Assembly (NCBI RefSeq): GCF_001654915.1
Contig: NZ_LXEQ01000052.1
Reading direction: 5' to 3' (one strand)
Origin: Buttiauxella ferragutiae
GTDB taxonomy: Bacteria; Pseudomonadota; Gammaproteobacteria; Enterobacterales; Enterobacteriaceae
Length of the DNA: 64,000 nucleotides
Translations under genes and position numbers: made by a program
Notes under the pieces: model-generated
What the model was told of the DNA's origin: nothing
Databases searched by the model: none
Seen by the model: only the letters and a program-made list of their open reading frames with translations
In this document: positions 43,476-52,010 of the stretch, piece by piece
Layout: the number at the start of each line of letters is the position of its first letter
How positions within the stretch are numbered: position 1 is the stretch's first letter

Positions 43476-44378
43476 ATGATCCCGTTTAAACCGTTGTTTG
43501 CTGCATTAGCCGCCACACTATTCCTGGCGGGCGCAGCACGAGCTGAGCCGCTGGTTCTGGCAACCAAAAGCTTCACCGAACAACACATCCTTTCAGCTAT
43601 GACCACGCAGTATCTGCAAAAAAAAGGGTTCCAGGTCACGCCACAGACCAACATTGCTACCGTGATTTCGCGTAATGCCATGGTCAACAAACAAGTGGAT
43701 ATGACCTGGGAATACACCGGCACGTCGCTGATTATTTTTAATCACATCAACAAACGAATGACGCCGCAGGAATCCTACGACACGGTGAAAAAACTCGATG
43801 CAAAACTGGGGATTGTCTGGCTGAAACCGGCGGATATGAACAACACCTACGCGTTCGCCATGCAGCGCAAACGTGCGGAAGCAGAGAACATCAACACCAT
43901 GTCAGAACTGGTGGAAAAAATTGAACATATCCGCCAGACCGCCCCTGATAACAACTGGATGCTCGGCCTGGACCTGGAGTTTTCTGGCCGTAGCGATGGC
44001 ATGAAACCATTGCAGCAAGCCTACCGCATGCCGCTGGACAGGCCGCAGATACGCCAAATGGACCCCGGACTGGTCTATAACGCAGTGCGCGATGGTTTCG
44101 TTGACGCTGGGCTGATTTACACCACCGACGGGCGAGTAAAAGGCTTCGATTTAAAAGTGCTGCAAGACGATAAAGGCTTCTTCCCAAGTTACGCTGTTAC
44201 GCCTGTGGTGCGTAAAGAAACACTCGCCGCCAACCCCGGCCTTGAAGAAGCACTCAATACGCTTTCCGGTTTACTGAACAACGACGTGATTTCCACCCTG
44301 AATGCCAAAGTGGACATCGACCATGAAACCCCACAGCAGGTGGCTCGTGAATTCCTGCAGCAGAAAGGCTTGCTCTAA
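43476..44378 (+). CDS. osmX: OsmU-type osmoprotectant substrate-binding protein (OsmX-like)
   Basis: A 300-residue periplasmic binding protein of the OpuAC/ProX-like family with a signal peptide (MIPFKPLFAALAATLFLAGAARA). The mature start EPLVLATKSFTEQHILSAM and the DMTWEYTGTSL stretch are typical of betaine/choline-binding members (YehZ, OpuCC). It stands between the two permeases of the operon, 22 bases after osmY and 9 bases before osmW. Confidence 0.87.
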   Translation: MIPFKPLFAALAATLFLAGAARAEPLVLATKSFTEQHILSAMTTQYLQKKGFQVTPQTNIATVISRNAMVNKQVDMTWEYTGTSLIIFNHINKRMTPQESYDTVKKLDAKLGIVWLKPADMNNTYAFAMQRKRAEAENINTMSELVEKIEHIRQTAPDNNWMLGLDLEFSGRSDGMKPLQQAYRMPLDRPQIRQMDPGLVYNAVRDGFVDAGLIYTTDGRVKGFDLKVLQDDKGFFPSYAVTPVVRKETLAANPGLEEALNTLSGLLNNDVISTLNAKVDIDHETPQQVAREFLQQKGLL

Positions 44379-44387
44379 GGAGGCACC

Positions 44388-45035
44388 ATGGAAACGTTGC
44401 ACTATATGCTTGATAACGCGAGCTATCTCGGCAGTCTGACGCTGCAACATTTATGGTTGGTGTTAATGGCCGTGGGTCTGGCGATTGTGATTGGTGTGCC
44501 GCTGGGCATTTTAATCGTGCGTCACAAATGGCTTGCCACGCCGGTGCTGGGTATCGCCACCATTGTGCTGACCATTCCCTCCATTGCCCTGTTTGGTCTG
44601 ATGATTCCGCTGTTTTCGATGATCGGGCAAGGGATTGGCGTATTGCCTGCCATCACCGCGGTATTCCTCTATTCCCTGTTACCGATTGTCCGTAACACGC
44701 ATACCGCACTCGACAGCCTGCCGCCAGGTTTGCGTGAAGCGGGTCGTGGTATTGGCATGACATTCTGGCAACGCCTGCGCTGGGTTGAAATCCCCATGGC
44801 ATTACCGGTTATTTTCGGCGGCATTCGTACTGCCGTAGTGATGAATATTGGCGTCATGGCCATTGCCGCAGTTATCGGTGCTGGCGGCTTGGGTTTGTTA
44901 TTGCTTAACGGTATCGGCAGCAGCGACATCCGCATGTTGATCGCCGGCGCGGTATTGATTTGTGTTTTAGCGATTCTACTGGACTGGTTGCTACATCGTT
45001 TGCAATTAGTCCTGACACCAAAGGGGATTCGATAA
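44388..45035 (+). CDS. osmW: OsmU-type osmoprotectant ABC transporter, permease (OsmW-like)
   Basis: A 215-residue ABC permease with about five or six helices. The EAA loop is REAGRGIGMTFWQRLRWVEIPMALPVI, and the C-terminal IAAVIGAGGLGLLLLNGI stretch is common in YehW/OpuC permeases. The stop overlaps the ATPase start (TAATG), so the two are translationally coupled. Confidence 0.87.
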   Translation: METLHYMLDNASYLGSLTLQHLWLVLMAVGLAIVIGVPLGILIVRHKWLATPVLGIATIVLTIPSIALFGLMIPLFSMIGQGIGVLPAITAVFLYSLLPIVRNTHTALDSLPPGLREAGRGIGMTFWQRLRWVEIPMALPVIFGGIRTAVVMNIGVMAIAAVIGAGGLGLLLLNGIGSSDIRMLIAGAVLICVLAILLDWLLHRLQLVLTPKGIR

Positions 45036-46180
45036 TGATAAAACTGGAAAACCTCACCAAACAGTTCGCTCAGAAGAATGGCCAACCTTTTAATGCGGTT
45101 GATAATATCAACCTGAATGTGCCGGAAGGTGAAATGTGTGTGCTGCTCGGCCCTTCCGGCTGTGGCAAAACCACCACACTCAAAATGATCAATCGCCTGA
45201 TTGCCCCCACTGGCGGCAATATTCTGATCAATGGTAAAAATACTAACGAACTGGATACCGTGACGCTACGCCGCAATATTGGCTACGTTATCCAGCAAAT
45301 CGGTCTGTTCCCTAACATGACGATTGAAGAAAACATCACCGTGGTGCCGCGCATGTTGGGCTGGGAAAAAGCCCGCTGTAAAGAGCGTGCCAGCGAACTG
45401 ATGAGCATGGTGGCGCTGGACCCGAACAAATTTCTCCATCGTTACCCGCGAGAAATGTCCGGCGGGCAGCAACAGCGTATTGGCGTGATACGCGCGCTGG
45501 CGGCGGATCCTCCGGTACTGTTGATGGATGAACCTTTTGGCGCGGTCGACCCCATCAACCGCGAAGCGATTCAGAATGAGTTTCTGGAAATGCAGCGCCA
45601 GTTGAAGAAAACCGTGATGCTGGTGAGTCACGATATTGATGAAGCACTGAAATTAGGTGACCGCATCGCGGTGTTCCGCCAGGGGAAAATTGTGCAATGT
45701 GCCAGCCCCGATGAATTGCTCGCTAAACCGGCTAACGAATTTATTGGCTCATTTGTGGGCCAGGATCGCACGCTGAAACGCCTGCTGTTGGTACAAGCAG
45801 GAGACGTCACCGGCCAGCAACCGACCGTCACCGCACGTGAATCGACTTCGCTACCAGAAGCTTTCTCGATCATGGATGACAACGATATGCGTTCGATAAC
45901 CGTGGTCGACGATGAAGGTAAACCATTAGGATTTGTGAAACGCCGTGAAGCGCGGGGAGCCACAGGAGTTTGTGCAGATGTGCTCCACCCCTTCAGAGTG
46001 ACCGGGCGCGCAGAAGATAACTTGCGTATCGTGCTGTCAAAACTCTACGAGCACAACATGGTGTGGATGCCGATAACCGATGAAGATGGTTGTTATAGTG
46101 GTGAGATTTCGCAGGATTACATCGCTGACTATCTCAGCTCGGGGCGCACTCGTCGGGTATTGAATATTCACCAACCGTAG
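45035..46180 (+). CDS. osmV: OsmU-type osmoprotectant ABC transporter, ATPase with CBS domains (OsmV-like)
   Basis: A 381-residue ATP-binding subunit. Walker A is GPSGCGKTTT, the signature is MSGGQQQRIGVIRAL, and Walker B is VLLMDEPFGAVDP, followed by the switch His in LVSHDIDEA. About 110 C-terminal residues (from 270) form a CBS pair (EAFSIMDDNDMRSITVVDDEGKPLG and LRIVLSKLYEHNMVWMPITDEDG). In related OpuA systems CBS domains sense ionic strength, so they may gate the transporter here. Confidence 0.88.
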   Translation: MIKLENLTKQFAQKNGQPFNAVDNINLNVPEGEMCVLLGPSGCGKTTTLKMINRLIAPTGGNILINGKNTNELDTVTLRRNIGYVIQQIGLFPNMTIEENITVVPRMLGWEKARCKERASELMSMVALDPNKFLHRYPREMSGGQQQRIGVIRALAADPPVLLMDEPFGAVDPINREAIQNEFLEMQRQLKKTVMLVSHDIDEALKLGDRIAVFRQGKIVQCASPDELLAKPANEFIGSFVGQDRTLKRLLLVQAGDVTGQQPTVTARESTSLPEAFSIMDDNDMRSITVVDDEGKPLGFVKRREARGATGVCADVLHPFRVTGRAEDNLRIVLSKLYEHNMVWMPITDEDGCYSGEISQDYIADYLSSGRTRRVLNIHQP

Positions 46181-46198
46181 CAGGGTTTACTTCACATT

Positions 46199-46225
46199 GG
46201 TGGATGACGCTCGCGGTTATCCACC
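46199..46225. repeat. REP-like palindrome, copy 3
   Basis: A 27-base palindrome beginning GGTGGATGACGC and ending TTATCCACC, 18 bases after the osmV stop. It has the same orientation as copy 2 and is opposite to copy 1. An upstream extension of the clcB frame runs through it, which speaks against an early clcB start. Confidence 0.72.
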
Positions 46226-46275
46226 CTACAATGCTTGCTATGCACCGCTTACACCACTTCCCCGACATGAAAGGC

Positions 46276-47535
46276 ATGCTACGGCGACTAATATTCGCCG
46301 TCTGGATTGGTATCGCCTCAGCAATGGTGGTCTGGCTTTTTCGCCAGTCGATGTATTTCCTTGAAGGTCTTTTTTTAGGTGGCCACAGTGGCAGCCTGGT
46401 CGCTGCTGCCGCAGCACTACCGCCCTGGCGAAGACTGCTCACCCCTGCAATAGGTGGATTGCTTGCCGGTACGCTACTTTGGGCATGGCAGCGCGCCACC
46501 CGCCAGCGCCCTTCGGCTCCCACCGACTATATGGAGGCGATTGAAACCGGCGACGGGCGCTTAGATGTTTGCGCAAGCCTGGTCAAATCTGCCGCCTCTT
46601 TGATTGTTGTCGCCAGCGGCAGCGCCATTGGCCGTGAAGGTGCGATGGTACTGCTGGCAACCGTCTTTGCCTCTGTTTTCGCGCAGCGTTTTTCACGTTC
46701 AGACGAATGGAAGTTGTGGGTCGCCTGTGGTGCGGCAGCCGGGATGGCCAGCGCCTATCATGCCCCGCTGGCGGGCAGCTTGTTTATCGCAGAGATTCTA
46801 TTTGGCACGTTGATGCTCGCCTCCCTCGGCCCCGTGGTCATTGCCGCTGTCAGTGCCCTGCTGATGACCCACTTGTTAAATGACGAACAAGCGCTGCTCT
46901 ACACCGTGCGCGCACTCAGCGCTCCGCAGCCAGTTCAATATTTGCTGATGGCATCCTTCGGTATGCTCGCGGGGCTTGCTGGGCCACTGTTTCTCTGGCT
47001 TATGGCGCAAAGCAGCAAAATATTCCAGCGTCTGCATTTAAGCCCGCCGTGGCAACTCGCGTTAGGGGGATTGCTGGTTGGGTTGCTGTCGCTTATCACC
47101 CCGCTGGTTTGGGGTAACGGTTACAGCGTGGTGCAGTCATTTCTCTCGCAACCGCCTGCACTGCTGTTCGTGGCAGGTGTTCTGGTTTACAAATTGGCGG
47201 CAGTGCTGGCAAGCAGCGGCTCTGGTGCGCCGGGCGGCGTATTTACTCCGACGTTATTTGTTGGCGCAGCATTGGGAATGTTGGTCGGGCAGTGGTACGG
47301 GATATGGGCCTGGAGTGGCGATAACATTGCGATTTTGCTGGCATTAACCGGAATGGCAACACTGCTGGCCGCCACCACACATGCACCGATAATGTCCACG
47401 CTGATGGTTTGTGAAATGACCGGGGAGTTTACATTGCTTCCCGGTCTGTTGCTGTCGTGCGTAATTGCTTCAGCACTTTCGCGCTGGTTACGCCCGCAAA
47501 CGGTCTATCGCCAGAGCGCCGCAAAGGCGGGATAA
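46276..47535 (+). CDS. clcB: ClcB, voltage-gated chloride channel family protein
   Basis: A 419-residue CLC-family protein with about 12 helices, same length as E. coli ClcB within one residue. The selectivity-filter sequences are visible: GSAIGREGAM and SSGSGAPGGVFTPTLF, the latter with the GSGAPGG loop, and WGNGY. In E. coli it helps in extreme acid resistance. Three in-frame starts exist (46240, 46267 and 46276). The last, MLRRLIFAVWIG, matches E. coli best, although its ribosome binding site (AAAGG) is too close to the ATG to be ideal. The 3' end overlaps the convergent ynfK gene by 48 bases. Confidence 0.9.
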   Translation: MLRRLIFAVWIGIASAMVVWLFRQSMYFLEGLFLGGHSGSLVAAAAALPPWRRLLTPAIGGLLAGTLLWAWQRATRQRPSAPTDYMEAIETGDGRLDVCASLVKSAASLIVVASGSAIGREGAMVLLATVFASVFAQRFSRSDEWKLWVACGAAAGMASAYHAPLAGSLFIAEILFGTLMLASLGPVVIAAVSALLMTHLLNDEQALLYTVRALSAPQPVQYLLMASFGMLAGLAGPLFLWLMAQSSKIFQRLHLSPPWQLALGGLLVGLLSLITPLVWGNGYSVVQSFLSQPPALLFVAGVLVYKLAAVLASSGSGAPGGVFTPTLFVGAALGMLVGQWYGIWAWSGDNIAILLALTGMATLLAATTHAPIMSTLMVCEMTGEFTLLPGLLLSCVIASALSRWLRPQTVYRQSAAKAG

Positions 47536-48183
47536 ATCGATGTAATTTGCCAAATCACGCTGTTCGGCGCGTGGTAAATAAGGCAGCTCGCCCACCAGCG
47601 GCGCTGGCAGTTTTTTGCTTAATACATCAATGATTTCTGCGTAGTGCGCAAGGCCTGGGTTGATGCGGTTCGCCACCCAGCCAATCAGCGGTAAGCCATC
47701 ATTTGCAATGGCCTGAGCCGTCAGCAAAGCATGGTTAATACAGCCTTCCTGAATACCCACAACCATCAACACCGGCAATTGTTCCTGAACTACCCATTCA
47801 GATAACGGGCGTAAATCATTCATCAGACTCCGCCAACCGCCAGTGCCCTCAACCACAACGTGGTCCACTTGCCCGGCTAAATTTTGCAACCCGTCAGACA
47901 ACAGCGAATAGTTAATCGGGCAACTATGACTCACGCTGCTTTCTTCTTCGCTCAGCGCGATAGGATTAATAGCTGCATAAGGCAATTCAAGTGTGGAAAC
48001 ACTTTGCAGAACTAACGCATCTTTGTTGCGCAGGCCCTCTGGCGTCTCTTTACTTCCTTTGGCTACCGGCTTATAGCCGACAACACTTTTGCCGCTGGCT
48101 GCAAGCGCCTGCAACAAGGCGCGTGAAACCACAGTCTTCCCGACTGCAGTATCGGTACCCGTTATAAAGAAACGCGTAAGCAT
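47488..48183 (-). CDS. ynfK: YnfK/BioD2, dethiobiotin synthetase paralogue
   Basis: A 231-residue ATP-dependent carboxylase of the BioD family that would make dethiobiotin from 7,8-diaminopelargonate. The P-loop GTDTAVGKTVVSRAL and the VEGTGGWRSL motif are present. E. coli has bioD in the biotin operon and this paralogue near clcB; the paralogue has been reported to matter little in K-12. It is encoded on the opposite strand to clcB, with overlapping 3' ends. Confidence 0.92.
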   Translation of the reverse strand: MLTRFFITGTDTAVGKTVVSRALLQALAASGKSVVGYKPVAKGSKETPEGLRNKDALVLQSVSTLELPYAAINPIALSEEESSVSHSCPINYSLLSDGLQNLAGQVDHVVVEGTGGWRSLMNDLRPLSEWVVQEQLPVLMVVGIQEGCINHALLTAQAIANDGLPLIGWVANRINPGLAHYAEIIDVLSKKLPAPLVGELPYLPRAEQRDLANYIDLSRLCGALAIDRLRA

Positions 48184-48342
48184 GACTAACTCCCAAGGAA
48201 ATGCTGCAAATACCCGTCTTTATTTATTTGTAAGACGGATATGAGTGATTAGAAATTGAATAATTCAGGAGGGAAAGTCTAAAAGAATAGTGCTTCAGTC
48301 AGATTGAGATAGCGCAATTTTTAGTGGATCAAGCCATAAACA

Positions 48343-49560
48343 TTAGCCTTGCAGCAGGCGAATCAATAACGAACCGTTATACATTGCGTCTTTTACCAGC
48401 GCGGCACCCGCCATGGTTCCACGGTGATTATACTGGGTACTTTCAACAATCATATGTTCACTATAAGCCGGTAACGACTGCTGACGAATGCAAGCGGTAA
48501 TCGCCGGATGCAGAATTTCTGCGGCTCGATTAAGTGGCGAACCAATAAGAATTTTTTGTGGATGGAATAAGTTGACCATAATCGCCAGGATTCGACCGAC
48601 GTTGGTCCCCACCCCAAGAATGATATCTTTCGCTAATAGATCGCCGTTTAACGCAGCATCACACAACGACTCAACGGTCAGTGGCTGGACATGCAGCATG
48701 CTGCCCATCGACTGGCTCATGCGCAACTGGGCCAATTCCAGCACACTGTCGATGCTGGCAATGGTTTCAAGGCAACCGTTATTGCCGCAATAGCAGCGTT
48801 TACCGTAAGGGTCGACCTGAGTATGACCAATCTCGACCAGGCTACTGCTGCCCGCATGAAGCAGACGCCCATCGGTAATCACGCCGGCACCGACGTTATT
48901 ATCAATCACCACCTGAATCACATCGCGTGCGCCCTTAGAGGCACCAAACAGCCCTTCTGCCATGGTCCACGCGCTGATGTCGTGTTGCACATACACCGGC
49001 ACGCCGGTGTAGTTTTCGAGGATCTCGCCCAAAGGCATGTCACAGACATCATAAAACGGCATGCGATGAACGATGCCGCGTTTGGTGTCGATAATCCCCG
49101 GCATGGTGATAGCAATCGCCGTAAGGCGTTCGAGTTTTTGCTGATGACGAATAAAGAACTGGTCGATTTGCGCGATTATCCGCTCAATGAGCGGCTGCTG
49201 GTCTTCAACCGCGAGCGAGACGGTATCTTCAACAATCAATTTGCTGCTTAAATCATGCAGACCGAGAGAGATTTCCCCACGGCTAATCCGCACAGACAAA
49301 TAGTGCCATGCTTCAGTTTCCAGCATCAGACCCACCGCAGGACGCCCCCGGCTACCGGGATCCTGGATTTCCGTTTCCTGCACCAAATGCGCTTCTATCA
49401 TTTCACGAACAATTTTCGTGATACTGGCAGGAGCGAGTTGCGCCAGACGAGAAAGATCGATTCGCGACACCGGTCCATGGGTATCAATCAGACGATAAAC
49501 TACGCCCGCATTGGTTTGCTTGATCTGATCAATATGGCCCGGTTGGCTATCAGCAACCAC
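48343..49560 (-). CDS. mlc: Mlc (DgsA), ROK-family glucose-responsive repressor
   Basis: A 405-residue ROK-family repressor. The N-terminal winged helix (about 10-80) has PVSRIDLSRLAQLAPASITKIVREM. The ROK sugar-kinase-like fold follows, with the zinc cluster CYCGNNGCLET and the HIGHT-type motif VEIGHTQVDP. Mlc represses ptsG, ptsHI, manXYZ and malT and is pulled off DNA by dephosphorylated EIICB-Glc. A Mlc operator just upstream of the start indicates autoregulation. Confidence 0.96.
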   Translation of the reverse strand: MVADSQPGHIDQIKQTNAGVVYRLIDTHGPVSRIDLSRLAQLAPASITKIVREMIEAHLVQETEIQDPGSRGRPAVGLMLETEAWHYLSVRISRGEISLGLHDLSSKLIVEDTVSLAVEDQQPLIERIIAQIDQFFIRHQQKLERLTAIAITMPGIIDTKRGIVHRMPFYDVCDMPLGEILENYTGVPVYVQHDISAWTMAEGLFGASKGARDVIQVVIDNNVGAGVITDGRLLHAGSSSLVEIGHTQVDPYGKRCYCGNNGCLETIASIDSVLELAQLRMSQSMGSMLHVQPLTVESLCDAALNGDLLAKDIILGVGTNVGRILAIMVNLFHPQKILIGSPLNRAAEILHPAITACIRQQSLPAYSEHMIVESTQYNHRGTMAGAALVKDAMYNGSLLIRLLQG

Positions 49561-49571
49561 TTGCGACTCCC

Positions 49572-49595
49572 TTTATTTTCGCGCTTCGAAATAAA
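49572..49595. promoter_or_regulatory. Mlc operator upstream of mlc
   Basis: A 24-base symmetric site with outer arms TTTATTTTCG and CGAAATAAA around a GCGCTT centre. This is the Mlc consensus (TTATTTT-CGCG-AAATAA type) and lies 12 bases before the mlc ATG, as in E. coli autoregulation. Confidence 0.82.
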
Positions 49596-49677
49596 CTTTG
49601 GGCTATGGTGAAACACTTCAACCAAAGGAGTCAAATATTTACGTAGGGTTGTGATTTACCGCACATATTACGGTGCT

Positions 49678-50586
49678 TTAAATGCCTTTTAATCGAGTTA
49701 TTGACTCCGTTAGCAATGCGGAGATTCGAAGTGCTGCGGCAGACAACTCGCGATGTTTAGGCCACACCAGCCACATTTCTGATTGTGCCTCGGGTTCTTC
49801 AATGGGCAACCAAACCACTTCCGAGATCCGAACGCGTTTAAACGATGCAGGCAGGATCGAAACACCTAGCCCCGCGGAAACCAGGCCGATAATCGTCATC
49901 GCCTCGCCCACTTCCTGGGTGATAAACGGCGTAATGTCGTGACGTTGTAACAAACTAAGAATATCGTCATACAGGCCAGTTCCGACGTGCGGGTCAAAAA
50001 AGACAAAAGGCTCGTTTGCCAGTTGTTGCAGGGAAATCGCCGTACATTGGGCTAACGGATGGTCGCGATGCACCATCGCCATCAGCGGTTCCCTTAACAC
50101 CAGTTTCCAGTCGAGAGTGTCCGGCAGCCGCGTATTGCGCATCAGCCCCAGTTCAAGCTCACCTTCATTCAGCGGTGCAATTTGCGCACGTGTGTTAATT
50201 TCCCGCATCTGTAAATGCACATCGGGATAACTGCGGCGAAATGTCGACAGGCTGTCAGAGACGGTTTTGATAAACGGTGCCGATGAGGTGAAACCAATGC
50301 GTAATTCGCCTGTTTCACCGTGATGCAGCCGGGCGGCGCGGGCGGCGGCGCTTTCAACCTGGCTTAAAATCTGCCTGGCATCGAGCAAAAACTGATCACC
50401 CGCCGCGGTTAGGCTCACGCTGCGGTTGGTACGCGCCAGTAAACGCGCCCCGACTTGTTGTTCCAGAATTTGTATTTGCTGGCTCAGGGGCGGCTGTGAG
50501 ATTCGCAGACGTGCAGCGGCACGGCCAAAATGCAGTTCTTCAGCCACCGCAACAAAGTAACGCAGGTGGCGCAATTCAATATTCAT
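49678..50586 (-). CDS. ynfL: YnfL, LysR-family regulator
   Basis: A 302-residue LysR-type regulator. The N-terminal helix-turn-helix is MNIELRHLRYFVAVAEELHFGRAAARLRISQPPLSQQIQ, a classic LTTR stretch. The effector domain is at about 90-300. It is divergent from ynfM with a 99-base gap, the usual position for a LysR protein that controls its neighbour. Effector and targets are not known. Confidence 0.93.
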   Translation of the reverse strand: MNIELRHLRYFVAVAEELHFGRAAARLRISQPPLSQQIQILEQQVGARLLARTNRSVSLTAAGDQFLLDARQILSQVESAAARAARLHHGETGELRIGFTSSAPFIKTVSDSLSTFRRSYPDVHLQMREINTRAQIAPLNEGELELGLMRNTRLPDTLDWKLVLREPLMAMVHRDHPLAQCTAISLQQLANEPFVFFDPHVGTGLYDDILSLLQRHDITPFITQEVGEAMTIIGLVSAGLGVSILPASFKRVRISEVVWLPIEEPEAQSEMWLVWPKHRELSAAALRISALLTESITRLKGI

Positions 50587-50685
50587 ATTTTAAACATATC
50601 AATTGAGATTATTAATATATTAGACAGAACATTCCCGATTTTCTACTCTGAAAAGAAGACTTCAAAAGTGCACTAAGGATCGATT

Positions 50686-51936
50686 TTGAGCCGTACAACC
50701 CTCGTCAACACCGCTCCGGCAGAAGATGTAGACGACAGACTTCCCCTCCAGCCGGCAATTTATATTAAGCGGGGTTCACCCCAATTCATGCGCGTCACCC
50801 TGGCGCTATTTTCTGCCGGACTTGCCACCTTTGCGCTGCTTTATTGTGTGCAACCCATTTTGCCCGTGCTATCGCATGAATTTGGCGTATCCCCCGCCAG
50901 TAGTAGTATTTCTCTGTCAGTTTCTACCGCCATGTTAGCCGTTGGGTTGTTATTCACCGGGCCACTTTCTGACGCCATTGGCCGCAAACCAGTCATGGTA
51001 ACGGCGTTGTTGCTCGCCTCAAGCTGCACACTGCTCTCCACTATGATGACCAGCTGGCACGGCATATTAGTGATGCGCGCCTTGATTGGGCTATCGCTCA
51101 GCGGCGTCGCCGCGGTGGGTATGACCTATCTGAGTGAAGAAATTCATCCGAGTGTCGTGGCCTTTTCGATGGGTTTGTACATCAGTGGCAACTCAATTGG
51201 CGGTATGAGTGGCCGCCTGTTAAGCGGTGTGCTGACTGATTTGTTTAACTGGCGCATTGCGGTCGCCGCCATCGGCTGTTTCGCCCTCGCCTCAGCCTTA
51301 ATGTTCTGGAAAATATTGCCTGAATCGCGGCACTTTCGCCCTTCTTCATTACGCCCGAAAACGCTGTTTATTAACTTCCGTTTGCACTGGCGCGACAAGG
51401 GGTTACCGCTGTTATTTACCCAGGGATTTTTGCTGATGGGCGCGTTTGTCACGCTGTTTAATTACATTGGTTATCGCTTAATGCAAGGGCCGTGGTATTT
51501 GAGCCAGGCGGTGGTGGGCCTGCTGTCGGTGGCTTACTTAACCGGAACCTGGAGTTCGCCAAAAGCCGGGGCAATGACCGCCAAATTTGGCCGTGGCCCG
51601 GTGATGATTTTCTCCACTGCGGTAATGTTGCTCGGCCTGGTATTAACCGTGTTTTCACCGCTGGCGATTATTTTCATTGGGATGCTGCTTTTTTCTGCCG
51701 GATTCTTCGCTGCACACTCGGTCGCCAGTGGCTGGATTGGCCCACGGGCGAAACGCGCGAAAGGGCAAGCCTCATCGTTATATTTGTTTAGCTACTACCT
51801 TGGTTCAAGCATTGCCGGGACGCTCGGTGGCATCTTCTGGCACGCATTTGGTTGGGGCGGTGTGGCGAGTTTTATTGGCTCTCTTTTGGTGATTGCATTG
51901 TTAGTCGGCACGCGTTTGCATCACCGCGCACATTAA
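50686..51936 (+). CDS. ynfM: YnfM, MFS transporter
   Basis: A 416-residue MFS transporter with about 12 helices, matching E. coli YnfM along the whole length (arabinose/drug-efflux type). The MFS motif GPLSDAIGRKPVM is at about 97-110. The start codon is TTG: TTG-AGC-CGT-ACA gives the MSRT of the E. coli protein, and AAGGAT lies five bases upstream. The substrate is not known. Confidence 0.93.
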   Translation: MSRTTLVNTAPAEDVDDRLPLQPAIYIKRGSPQFMRVTLALFSAGLATFALLYCVQPILPVLSHEFGVSPASSSISLSVSTAMLAVGLLFTGPLSDAIGRKPVMVTALLLASSCTLLSTMMTSWHGILVMRALIGLSLSGVAAVGMTYLSEEIHPSVVAFSMGLYISGNSIGGMSGRLLSGVLTDLFNWRIAVAAIGCFALASALMFWKILPESRHFRPSSLRPKTLFINFRLHWRDKGLPLLFTQGFLLMGAFVTLFNYIGYRLMQGPWYLSQAVVGLLSVAYLTGTWSSPKAGAMTAKFGRGPVMIFSTAVMLLGLVLTVFSPLAIIFIGMLLFSAGFFAAHSVASGWIGPRAKRAKGQASSLYLFSYYLGSSIAGTLGGIFWHAFGWGGVASFIGSLLVIALLVGTRLHHRAH

Positions 51937-52010
51937 CCCCGTTACGGCCTCGTTTTCGGGATGGCTTTTTGCTATTTTCGCTTGCGTAAATCATCTCTTC
52001 ACGAGGCACT

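Noticed and set aside
46204..46275. 24-codon upstream extension of clcB
   Set aside because: It would start inside REP-like copy 3 and adds residues not found in E. coli ClcB.
48691..49251. 186-codon plus-strand open frame
   Set aside because: Antisense to mlc; the conserved ROK protein explains the region.
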